A DNA stretch of 5,568 nt from assembly GCA_002505325.1 (NCBI GenBank), contig DAUV01000101.1:1-5568 (forward strand), read 5' to 3'. Source of the stretch: Euryarchaeota archaeon UBA623 (GTDB lineage Archaea; Thermoplasmatota; Poseidoniia; Poseidoniales; Thalassarchaeaceae). A model generated the notes under the pieces. The model did not search any database, was not told the origin of the DNA, and saw nothing but the letters and a program-made list of their open reading frames with translations. This document shows, in pieces, positions 1 to 5,568 of the stretch (positions within the stretch are counted from its first letter, which is position 1; each line of letters opens with the position of its first letter). A program made the position numbers and the translations under genes.

Positions 1-932
1 CGTCGCTCGTCACCAGTTCCGAGAGCTATTCCAGCCACGTGAGTTCCGTGTCCGTCGGCATCGTCCGGGTCATTGCTGCCATCATCGCAGTCCTGAGAAC
101 TCCATGAGGTCGCATCGCAACCTCCCAACCACTTTGGGTCGGCAAGTTCATCTGGTTCCTTTTCGTTGTCGTTGTTGTCGTCCGAGAAATCGTCCAGTGA
201 GAAGTGCTCGTTGTCCACTCCGGTATCTAGGATGGCAATTACGACTCCAGAACCGTCGTAGCCGAAGTCCCGCATCGTCTCGTCGAAGACTTCGGAGTCT
301 CTGACCTTCGAGCCTCGAGACGCCTTATCGAGCAGAGGTACTATCACGGTCTGCTCCTCAATCATCACCACTCCGTCAAGCCTCCAGATTTCGATTAGTG
401 AGTTCACAGGGACATGATCTATTACTATGGAGTCGAGGATTCGGAGAGGGTCGAACCACGAACCCTCCTCCTTCCAACCGTAATCGAGCAGTACCGTTCT
501 GATGGCATCGATATCACTCTGCCCGGGGTGCCAAGAATAATCGACGACGATGGCGACAGTTGGCAGACCGTCCAATCCTGTGATTGAGGTCGTCGAAACC
601 GATGTCCTCTCTCCGGCGATGATTCGCTGTAACCTGTCGTCCATTCCGTCGGAGTCTAGGTCGTACCAGTATCCGAACCACCATCCAGGTTCCTCGACCG
701 GCCAGCCCGAATCGGCAGGACGGGTTCCAGGCAAACGGTCTTTCTCCGGACACTCCTCACCTCCGCACATCAGCGGAGGAGGTAGTCCTGGACCGGATAG
801 AACTGCAATCTCAGTGCTCTCATCCGTGTCTTCTGGGGTGTGTACAAAGGCACTGGCTCCTAGTGAGAAGTCCATCACGAGGAGCAGTGCGACTACTATC
901 AGAGGTAGTCTCAGATTCCTACTATGACCCAT
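1..932 (-). CDS. Secreted subtilisin-family (S8) serine protease, N-terminal part (runs off left edge)
   Basis: This is a subtilase precursor whose 3' end lies outside the window; 310 complete codons are visible, read by reverse-complementing the whole stretch with no internal stop. Residues 1-28 look like a signal peptide: basic start, hydrophobic core LPLIVVALLLVM, and a possible cut after ASA (26-28). A Cys pair (C56, C61) and a calcium-loop-like acidic motif (D91 to D99, DLDSDGMDD) follow. About residues 115-215 resemble an inhibitory propeptide, ending in a 'LDGVVMIEEQ' type tail. The catalytic domain then begins: Asp in ILDTGV (D236) and His in GHGTHVAG (H295). The Asp-His spacing of 59 is longer than in subtilisin (32) because of an acidic insert that also carries C272 and C282, a possible disulfide. 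The catalytic Ser is off-window. It probably acts outside the cell or at its surface, in protein degradation. The start is the first ATG before the signal peptide; no Shine-Dalgarno is seen, so the mRNA may be nearly leaderless. Confidence 0.93.
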   Translation of the reverse strand, partial: MGHSRNLRLPLIVVALLLVMDFSLGASAFVHTPEDTDESTEIAVLSGPGLPPPLMCGGEECPEKDRLPGTRPADSGWPVEEPGWWFGYWYDLDSDGMDDRLQRIIAGERTSVSTTSITGLDGLPTVAIVVDYSWHPGQSDIDAIRTVLLDYGWKEEGSWFDPLRILDSIVIDHVPVNSLIEIWRLDGVVMIEEQTVIVPLLDKASRGSKVRDSEVFDETMRDFGYDGSGVVIAILDTGVDNEHFSLDDFSDDNNDNEKEPDELADPKWLGGCDATSWSSQDCDDGSNDPDDADGHGTHVAGIALGTGDER

Positions 933-949
933 GGCTCTCTAGGAGAGCC
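933..949 (-). repeat. Perfect 7-bp inverted repeat abutting the subtilase start codon
   Basis: GGCTCTC and GAGAGCC flank a 3-base loop, and the repeat ends at the base before the subtilase ATG. As RNA it would form a GC-rich hairpin in or just before the 5' end of the message; as DNA it could be an operator. It lacks a T tract, so it does not look like a terminator for the upstream rhomboid gene. Function is not known. Confidence 0.5.
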
Positions 950-960
950 AAACTCAGATG

Positions 961-970
961 GGGTATAATC
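961..970 (-). promoter_or_regulatory. Possible archaeal TATA box for the subtilase gene
   Basis: The minus strand reads GATTATACCC here. The ATTATA core is centred about 34 bases before the subtilase ATG, which would place transcription start about 8 bases upstream of the ATG, inside the inverted repeat. That fits a short-leader archaeal transcript and the absence of a Shine-Dalgarno. It rests on one short AT-rich motif in otherwise GC-moderate sequence, so it is tentative; the gene could also be read through from the rhomboid gene. Confidence 0.4.
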
Positions 971-1002
971 TCAACCTGTTATGGTTCATCTGTGACATCG
1001 GT

Positions 1003-2046
1003 TCAAGGCCACTTGACATGGCTGCCGGAAACGGCACAGCGAATACGGCAGTTATCGCCCCTCATCTCAGTAATTATCTCACCATCACAGACAGGGCAAA
1101 TGGTATGTTCCGAGAGTTCTTCTAGCCAAGCTCTTCTAGTCTCCAGTTCGTCGCCCTCCTCACGCAGTCTCTTCAGTATCTTAGCAGCCGCACCATCAAG
1201 CGGTTTGTCTGCTGCGAACCATGGGTCGTCATCGAGGCTCCCCATGCGTTCTATGGCCTGCGCCCGAAGGGCTTGGGCGCGCTCCGAATGTGTTGCCGAA
1301 CTCTCCGTAGGGTCGAGTGAGCTGGGCGCTCCTCGAGCAATTGGTCTGGCAAGCAGGTAGGCTAGGAAGAATCCCCCTACATGTGCCATGTGAGCGACAT
1401 TCGACTCTCCAGCGGTACCTGATTGTAAATCATACATCTGCCAAACCTCTAGGCCGAGCCTGACGAAAACGATCAGCCAGACCGGCCAGGCTCGGATGAA
1501 AAACAACAGAGGAAACTCAACCTTGTCTTCGGGCCAGCATGCCATGTAGGCCCCCAGCAGCCCGAACGCTGCTCCACTGGCACCGATGGCGGGTGTCGAC
1601 GAGTCGGGATGTGACAGGACCCAGGCTAGATTGCCACCGAGGAAGCCGAGGAAGTATACTGCGAGCCATCTCCGACCACCTAGTCGCTGCTCCAGAGGGA
1701 TTCCAATTAGTGCAATCACCAGTATGTTGCTCAGTACGTGAATCCAGTCCGCGTGGAGCCACGCCGCAGAGACCATTCTGTAGGATTCTATCGGATCCCC
1801 CATGACGTCAGGTTTGATGCCGAGTAGGTCGATTATCCATGAGAACTGCATCGGTTCCCCGTAGACCACGGAATATGTGAACTGGACAAACGCCACGAGC
1901 ATCAGGGAGAGCACTGTCGCAAGAGCCAGACTGGTCTCTCCTCGAGATGCCGATACATACGGTCCTATGGCCAACGCCACCATAACTCCAAGCACCAGCA
2001 GGTCAATACTGGCCAAGTCAGCCCACTCGACGCCCATGTAGTCCAT
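1003..2046 (-). CDS. Rhomboid-family intramembrane serine protease with C-terminal zinc-ribbon-like tail
   Basis: A 347-residue membrane protease expected to cut transmembrane substrates within the bilayer. The Ser-His dyad is visible: S157 in GASG (155-158) and H222 in HMAHVGGF. The conserved H98, H103 and N107 match the H-x4-H-x3-N segment of helix 2 in the family. About seven hydrophobic spans can be drawn: one near 15-32, then a six-helix core (near 40-62, 103-119, 128-146, 153-170, 180-197, 217-234), so a 1+6 layout is likely. The tail after residue 235 is soluble. It has a charged helix-like part (about 253-314), then C317-x2-C320-x12-C333-x3-C337, which looks like a small zinc ribbon; this accessory domain is not part of the catalytic core. 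The ATG at 2046 is chosen; an in-frame ATG at codon 4 is an equal alternative. It is divergent from the ccm operon and lies 70 bases upstream of the subtilase on the same strand, so the two may be co-transcribed. Substrates are unknown. Confidence 0.93.
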   Translation of the reverse strand: MDYMGVEWADLASIDLLVLGVMVALAIGPYVSASRGETSLALATVLSLMLVAFVQFTYSVVYGEPMQFSWIIDLLGIKPDVMGDPIESYRMVSAAWLHADWIHVLSNILVIALIGIPLEQRLGGRRWLAVYFLGFLGGNLAWVLSHPDSSTPAIGASGAAFGLLGAYMACWPEDKVEFPLLFFIRAWPVWLIVFVRLGLEVWQMYDLQSGTAGESNVAHMAHVGGFFLAYLLARPIARGAPSSLDPTESSATHSERAQALRAQAIERMGSLDDDPWFAADKPLDGAAAKILKRLREEGDELETRRAWLEELSEHTICPVCDGEIITEMRGDNCRIRCAVSGSHVKWP

Positions 2047-2141
2047 TCTTAGCCGTGAGGTCCGAGTGCATAGCCACTTCGTCGGCGGACGGAATTACTC
2101 AAACGATAACCCACCTTCGGAATCGCGTGGAACAAGGCACA
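2047..2141. promoter_or_regulatory. Divergent intergenic region between rhomboid and ccm operon
   Basis: These 95 bases separate the two divergent starts and must carry promoters for both directions if ccmAB begins at 2142. The most AT-rich part is 2093-2109, about 41 bases before the ccmAB ATG and about 55 before the rhomboid ATG. It could serve either gene, but I see no convincing TATA box and no clear Shine-Dalgarno before either start. The function is inferred from gene orientation rather than from a motif. Confidence 0.45.
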
Positions 2142-3539
2142 ATGATACAGGCGGCGGGCATCGAAGTGCATCGCGGCCCTCGAATGGTCCTGAAAGGCGT
2201 CGATTTCCACATAGGACAGGGGGAAGTAGTGGCTCTAACTGGGGCCAACGGTTCAGGCAAGACCACACTCCTCGAGGTGTGTGCGGGTATTCTCTCACTA
2301 ACTTCGGGAAGCGTCATCTGGCGCACAGACGCCGATGAGGAGAGAGTGGTCCGCGATTCCGATGGACGCAGGAGTGAACCCCCTCCGATGGGACTGACCT
2401 TGCAGAGCAACGGAATGTGCGGTGAGGAGACTGTCGAGGAGAGACTACGGGCCTCGCTCAGTGTATCCGGACGAAGTCCTGATGAAAACGCCGTCTCACA
2501 GGTGCTTTCGGAGTGGAGATTGGAGCACCGGCGCGCTGACCGCGTCTCTCAGCTATCAGGAGGTCAACGCCGCCGTCTGGCAGTTCTTTGCGGACTTGTC
2601 CCTGCGGCCTTCAGTAAGGGCCCGAGAGTCGTTTTGTTGGATGAGCCCTCGGAAGGTCTCGATGAATCTGGAAGGGCTCTTCTAACGGGCTGGTTGCGAG
2701 CTATCGCCCAAGATGGTCACAGTGTGCTAGTAGCGACACACGACGAGGGCGTAGTCAGGTGCGCGGACAGAGTGCTAGTAGTACAGGATAGTCTTCTAAT
2801 GGAATCTCCCGGATTATCTGAGGGTAAGCCTTCGAAGCTACCCAAGCCCAGCCAATCGGTTGAACCGAGTACAAATGGTTCGTTGATACGCTGGGCCATC
2901 AGGATGGAGGCACGCAATCCCGTAGACACAATCGGCCGTGCAACTCCAGCCCTAGTCGCTCTACTTCTTGCATACGCACTGGTGGGAGAGGTTGACTTGG
3001 GTCACGCTGGCAGCGATCTGCTAGCAGCGCTCATACTCGTTCCGGCCTTCATCACGGCCGTGGTCTCTCCGGCTTTGGTCCGACGCCTCGCTGAAGATGA
3101 CTGTGGGAGGTGGTGGAATGCTATGCTCGGCCCGACTGCAAGGCCCACATATTCGCTGATTGGCGCCTCTCTCATTCTGCCTCTGCCTCTGACCTATCTA
3201 TCTTGGTTCGTCCTCACTGGTTCCACTGACAGCACTTCGGAATCAGAGGTTCTTCTCTGGCTCTGGCTTCCTGCAGTCGTCATGATTGATGTCGCTGCTG
3301 CCGCTGCTGCCCTGCATCTTCTGGTGGCCGACCTCCGTCGAGCCAGCGCAGCAGCCGCATCACTACTTCTGCTGGTGCTAGTCTGGCCGTTCCTGCAACT
3401 GACCGACGCTCTCTCAGTCATCATGACAGATGGCATGTCCTTTGGACTCGGGATGGGTGAACCATTGATGTCCTGCATTATAGCGAGCTTAATCTCCATC
3501 CTAGTCTGGGCGGTCGCAATTTACCTCCCAGATGCATGA
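2142..3539 (+). CDS. ccmAB: CcmA-CcmB fusion: heme-exporter-type ABC ATPase joined to its permease
   Basis: A 465-residue two-domain protein of the cytochrome c maturation ABC transporter, which drives release of heme-loaded CcmE from CcmC/CcmD on the outer face of the membrane. The N-terminal ATPase (about 1-220) has Walker A GANGSGKT (34-41), Q-loop Q88, signature LSGGQ (138-142), Walker B VVLLDE (163-168) and H-loop H200. A polar Ser/Pro-rich linker follows (about 221-245). The C-terminal half has about six hydrophobic spans in the order expected of CcmB, including an Ala-rich one. In most organisms CcmA and CcmB are separate proteins of about 200 and 220 residues, so this is a fusion. I chose ATG 2142 because the usual CcmA start lies a few residues before the first strand. 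A GTG at 2055 would add 29 residues of no recognisable character and leave only 8 bases to the divergent rhomboid gene. The CcmA/B identity leans on the ccmC and ccmD neighbours; by itself the chain could be another ABC-2 type exporter. Confidence 0.87.
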   Translation: MIQAAGIEVHRGPRMVLKGVDFHIGQGEVVALTGANGSGKTTLLEVCAGILSLTSGSVIWRTDADEERVVRDSDGRRSEPPPMGLTLQSNGMCGEETVEERLRASLSVSGRSPDENAVSQVLSEWRLEHRRADRVSQLSGGQRRRLAVLCGLVPAAFSKGPRVVLLDEPSEGLDESGRALLTGWLRAIAQDGHSVLVATHDEGVVRCADRVLVVQDSLLMESPGLSEGKPSKLPKPSQSVEPSTNGSLIRWAIRMEARNPVDTIGRATPALVALLLAYALVGEVDLGHAGSDLLAALILVPAFITAVVSPALVRRLAEDDCGRWWNAMLGPTARPTYSLIGASLILPLPLTYLSWFVLTGSTDSTSESEVLLWLWLPAVVMIDVAAAAAALHLLVADLRRASAAAASLLLLVLVWPFLQLTDALSVIMTDGMSFGLGMGEPLMSCIIASLISILVWAVAIYLPDA

Positions 3540-3577
3540 AGACCAGCATTGATGATGAGTAGCAGTCTCGGCGTACC

Positions 3578-4291
3578 ATGACATCAGTCAGACCAACTGG
3601 AGCAGTGCTTACTGCACTGGGCCTGACCGGGGCCGCTACGACATTGCTTCTCGGCCTACTCTGGGCGCCTTCGGTCGACCCTGAGGCTTGGAATGCTCCT
3701 GAAGCATATCGAATTCTATTCTGGCACGTCCCGTTCGCATGGTCATCATTCCTAGCATTCTGCATTCTGTTCTGCGGCTCTGTGGCTTGGTACTCTCGTC
3801 GCTCGGAGTTCGGTTGGAGACTCATCTGCACTGGCTCAGACCTCGGTCTACTGTTTGGCCTCGGAGTGGTGATTTCCGGACCGATTTGGGGCTCTGCGGA
3901 ATGGGGGGTCCCCTGGGACTGGGGTGATTTGAGGTTGAACACCTATGGACTGCTCACCGCCGTAGCCCTGTTCCTCGTCCTCGCTCGCAATTCGCAGCCT
4001 GAGGGTCACGACACTCGGGACACCATCGCTTCAGTCGGCTTGTTTGGATTCGCCCTAGTTCCAATTACTGCACTAGCGACTACATGGTACCAGGAACGCC
4101 ATCCTGGAATCATAATCGCGGAGAGCGAGGAGGCAGGGCTCGCTCCAGAGATCATGACAGTCTTACTACTTGGTTTCGCATCGTTCTTTGTACTGTTCGC
4201 CGGCTTCGCTCTGCTCAGCGATACCCTGCATCAGATGGAGTCAAGACTGAGTCATCTACAGCGCCTGTTAGACAAGGGGGTGATTCGCTGA
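3578..4291 (+). CDS. ccmC: CcmC, heme-handling membrane protein of cytochrome c maturation
   Basis: A 237-residue integral membrane protein of the heme handling family. CcmC binds heme through two His and a Trp-rich loop and attaches it to CcmE. Six hydrophobic spans are visible, near 8-29, 51-72, 82-103, 121-137, 150-169 and 190-214, as in the family. The first heme-ligand His is H50 in ILFWHVPFAW, matching the family's 'IHVPxAW' segment; the second is H175 in TTWYQERHPG, matching the 'WWxTLHxP' segment. The Trp-rich segment reads GPIWGSAEWGVPWDWGDLRLN (W104 to N121, shown from G101 in part), against the usual WGTWWVWDARLT. It therefore appears to carry Pro for one Trp and one extra residue before the Arg. 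A charged coiled-coil-like tail follows the last span. The gene lies 38 bases after ccmAB and 5 bases before the ccmD-like gene, so it is in one operon. No Shine-Dalgarno is seen before the ATG. Confidence 0.9.
   Translation: MTSVRPTGAVLTALGLTGAATTLLLGLLWAPSVDPEAWNAPEAYRILFWHVPFAWSSFLAFCILFCGSVAWYSRRSEFGWRLICTGSDLGLLFGLGVVISGPIWGSAEWGVPWDWGDLRLNTYGLLTAVALFLVLARNSQPEGHDTRDTIASVGLFGFALVPITALATTWYQERHPGIIIAESEEAGLAPEIMTVLLLGFASFFVLFAGFALLSDTLHQMESRLSHLQRLLDKGVIR
4275..4284 (+). promoter_or_regulatory. Probable Shine-Dalgarno of the ccmD-like gene, inside the end of ccmC
   Basis: AGGGGGTGAT matches the archaeal anti-Shine-Dalgarno complement AGGAGGTGAT at nine of ten positions. It sits within the last codons of ccmC and ends 12 bases before the ATG at 4297. 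That spacing is somewhat long, but the site supports translation of the small downstream gene from 4297 and suggests coupling to ccmC. Confidence 0.5.
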
Positions 4292-4296
4292 CCGGG

Positions 4297-4437
4297 ATGA
4301 CTGAACTCGCTGTAGCGTATCTTGCCTTCATCGGACTAATAGGTGCCTACGTCTACAGGCTGCTGAGCAGACTGGCTGATGTTGATAGCCGACTGGCAGC
4401 CGCCGAAAACGCCCTCTCATCTGATGAAAATGAGTGA
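4297..4437 (+). CDS. ccmD: CcmD-like small single-span membrane protein
   Basis: A 46-residue protein with one hydrophobic segment (about residues 4-21, with a Tyr-rich end YVYRLLSRL), followed by a short charged helix with a coiled-coil-like heptad look (LADVDSRLAAAENAL). This is the size and plan of CcmD, the small subunit that holds CcmC, CcmE and the CcmAB transporter together and is needed to release heme-loaded CcmE. It starts 5 bases after the ccmC stop, last in the ccm operon. The same frame stays open back to an ATG at 4084, but that longer version lies within ccmC in another frame, and its first 71 residues look like random Arg/Ser-rich antigenic translation. The true start is therefore the ATG at 4297. 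CcmD is weakly conserved in sequence, so position and topology carry most of the weight. Confidence 0.75.
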   Translation: MTELAVAYLAFIGLIGAYVYRLLSRLADVDSRLAAAENALSSDENE

Positions 4438-4442
4438 TTTAG

Positions 4443-4461
4443 CCTTTTTTCCCTTCGGGAA
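4443..4461 (+). terminator. Possible terminator after the ccm operon: T6 tract with small hairpin
   Basis: Just after the ccmD stop the plus strand has a run of six T (4445-4450), then a 5-bp inverted repeat TTCCC/GGGAA around a 3-base loop (4449-4461). Archaeal termination can rely on U tracts alone, so the T run is the stronger element. The tract is short, and read-through into the NMD3 gene is possible. Confidence 0.4.
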
Positions 4462-4484
4462 TCCTTGAAACGGAGCGGTAGGGC

Positions 4485-4490
4485 GGAGGT
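4485..4490 (+). promoter_or_regulatory. Shine-Dalgarno that decides the NMD3 start
   Basis: GGAGGT lies 10 bases before the ATG at 4501. It favours that ATG over the upstream in-frame TTG at 4465, whose use would put this site inside the coding region. Confidence 0.65.
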
Positions 4491-4500
4491 AGGGAGAACT

Positions 4501-5550
4501 ATGTCAGCCGGGGCCTTTTGTATCGCCTGCGGAGCACCACCTCCGCTGACTTCTGAGAGGATGTGCGAGGACTGTCTGAGGCAGCGCACCACACTATCGA
4601 AGATTCCAGAGCGGATTCAGCAGTTCCGCTGCGCCAAGTGTGACTCGTTCGAGGTAAGGGGCCGTTGGTCCGAGATGGACCCGGATGCTGTCGCCGATCT
4701 GCGTATACGCGAGAATCTTATCGCCGAGGAGCGTGCCAAGCGGGTCGATGTATCATTTTCAGTGGAATCTATCGATGACAGGACCAGCCGTCTCCACGTC
4801 GAGGTCTCTGGCACCATCGAGGGCCATGGCTTCGAGGACCAGCATGAGGTATTGTTGCAGACCAGTAACGCTGTTTGCCCCCCTTGCGCGCGCAAGGCCG
4901 GCTCATATTTTGAGGCTACTATGCAACTCCGCTCTGCCGGCCGACGATTAGATGACATCGAGTTGAAGCAACTCAGGAAAACACTCGATGACATGCTTGA
5001 GAACATGGAGCCAGACTCCATGTTTTTCGTCACCAAGGAGGGGCCAGTGACCGGAGGATGGGACCTCCAATTGGGCTCCAAGGCGATGGCCAAGAACTGG
5101 GGCAGGAGGCTCGTGAGGAGTTTCGGAGGCACCATCAAGGAGACCTCGACAGTTGTCGGCTCGAACGATGGAATCGACGTGACCAGATTGACACTCAGTT
5201 ATCGCAAGCCGGCGTACGGGCTTCGCGATGTGATTCGATTCAGGAAGCAGTTGTGGCTGGTCGACGGTTGGCAGAAGGATGGGCCCAGTCTGCGCAGAAT
5301 GGACAGGTTTGAGCGAACTGGAGTTAGCTGGAGGGATATGGAGAAATCGACAGTAGTCTGCCCCACTGCGGAGCAGCACCTCGTGGAGGTAATGAATCGC
5401 GACAGCTCGGCTGTCGAGGTAATGGATCCCACCGACTTCAGGATGGTGACGGTGGCACTACCCTACGATGACGATGGGCAGTCCTCACTCCTGCGCATCG
5501 GTTTCATAGACGGAGCGTGGCTGGCGTTACCGGGAGCAACAGGGGAATAG
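4501..5550 (+). CDS. NMD3-family protein (large ribosomal subunit biogenesis factor)
   Basis: A 349-residue homologue of NMD3. In eukaryotes NMD3 binds the late 60S subunit and acts as export adaptor; the archaeal forms are thought to act in large-subunit maturation or recycling in the cytoplasm. The N-terminal zinc-binding region shows four CxxC pairs: C7/C10, C22/C25, C44/C47 and C126/C129. The last belongs to a hallmark stretch, CPPCARKAGSYFEATMQLR, which matches the family's 'CxxCxRxxGGYYEAxxQLR' pattern closely. The middle holds the conserved alpha/beta part; the C-terminal part contains a segment like the family's 'evevmdPxxy' (near 303-313) and is probably a beta-rich fold. The length fits archaeal members, which lack the eukaryotic nuclear-export tail. 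The ATG at 4501 is chosen because a good GGAGGT precedes it and the CxxC starts within seven residues, as usual. It follows the ccm operon in the same direction but shows no functional link to it, and is followed within 4 bases by another start. Confidence 0.9.
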   Translation: MSAGAFCIACGAPPPLTSERMCEDCLRQRTTLSKIPERIQQFRCAKCDSFEVRGRWSEMDPDAVADLRIRENLIAEERAKRVDVSFSVESIDDRTSRLHVEVSGTIEGHGFEDQHEVLLQTSNAVCPPCARKAGSYFEATMQLRSAGRRLDDIELKQLRKTLDDMLENMEPDSMFFVTKEGPVTGGWDLQLGSKAMAKNWGRRLVRSFGGTIKETSTVVGSNDGIDVTRLTLSYRKPAYGLRDVIRFRKQLWLVDGWQKDGPSLRRMDRFERTGVSWRDMEKSTVVCPTAEQHLVEVMNRDSSAVEVMDPTDFRMVTVALPYDDDGQSSLLRIGFIDGAWLALPGATGE

Positions 5551-5554
5551 TATC

Positions 5555-5568
5555 ATGCCTGAGTCAGA
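5555..5568 (+). CDS. Start of a further gene, product unknown (runs off right edge)
   Basis: An ATG lies 4 bases after the NMD3 stop and opens a frame (MPES...) that is still open at the window end. A purine-rich AGGGG at 5541-5545, inside the end of the NMD3 gene, sits 9 bases upstream and could be its Shine-Dalgarno. The tight spacing suggests co-transcription with NMD3. Only four codons are visible, so nothing can be said of function. Confidence 0.45.

Noticed and set aside
130..185. Possible frameshift at the acidic GTTGTTGTCG-rich stretch in the subtilase
   Set aside because: Codon-by-codon reading keeps one frame from the signal peptide through the Asp and His motifs, so the stretch is simply Asp/Asn coding.
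550..927. 125-codon plus-strand open frame
   Set aside because: It is the reverse of the subtilase signal peptide and prodomain, whose minus-strand reading has clear subtilase motifs further along the same frame.
863..1360. 165-codon open frame on the plus strand opposite the rhomboid 3' end and the subtilase spacer
   Set aside because: It lies antisense to the rhomboid's tail, is Ser/Arg-rich with no domain, and crosses the intergenic spacer; it is explained as a shadow.
3290..3365. CTG/GCTGC-rich repeat-like stretch
   Set aside because: It is Ala/Leu coding within a membrane span of the CcmB half; no regular unit or array is present.
3478..3942. 154-codon minus-strand open frame opposite ccmC
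   Set aside because: It overlaps conserved CcmC motifs on the other strand and its product is polar and low in pattern.
4465..4500. TTG start adding 12 residues to the NMD3 protein
   Set aside because: GGAGGT at 4485-4490 is well placed for the ATG at 4501, and family members begin just before the first CxxC.
4617..5138. 173-codon minus-strand open frame opposite the NMD3 gene
   Set aside because: The plus frame has the NMD3 CxxC pairs and hallmark segment; the opposite frame is Ser-rich with no recognisable fold.

Overview
The window looks archaeal, most likely a planktonic euryarchaeote of the Marine Group II / Poseidoniales type or a related Thermoplasmatota lineage. The kingdom call rests on a clear NMD3-family protein, which bacteria lack, and on ribosome-binding sites that fit an archaeal 16S tail. 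The lineage call is an inference from gene content (large secreted subtilase with acidic, calcium-loop-like stretches, a compact cytochrome c maturation locus, moderate GC) and was not tested by any search.

Left part, minus strand (1-2046): a rhomboid intramembrane serine protease with a C-terminal four-cysteine zinc-ribbon-like tail lies upstream of a secreted subtilisin-family (S8) protease. The subtilase runs off the left edge, so its catalytic Asp and His are visible but its Ser is not. The 70 bases between them hold a TATA-like box and a perfect 7-bp inverted repeat that touches the subtilase start codon.

Middle, plus strand (2142-4437): a compact heme-export / cytochrome c maturation operon. 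It holds a CcmA-CcmB fusion (ABC ATPase plus six-helix permease in one chain), then CcmC (heme handling, with its two His and a variant Trp-rich motif), then a 46-residue CcmD-like single-span protein that a longest-ORF reading hides because an upstream ATG lies inside ccmC. Together these should form the inner-membrane complex that loads heme onto CcmE. CcmE, CcmF and the thiol-handling proteins are not in the window. A divergent intergenic region (2047-2141) separates the two halves.

Right part, plus strand (4438-5568): a short T-rich tract with a small hairpin, then a gene with a good Shine-Dalgarno for an NMD3-family ribosome (large subunit) factor. A further gene appears to begin 4 bases after it and leaves the window. 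No tRNA, rRNA, CRISPR array or mobile element was seen. I see no wholly new system; the points most worth checking are the CcmAB fusion with the altered CcmC heme motif, and the rhomboid/subtilase protease pair.
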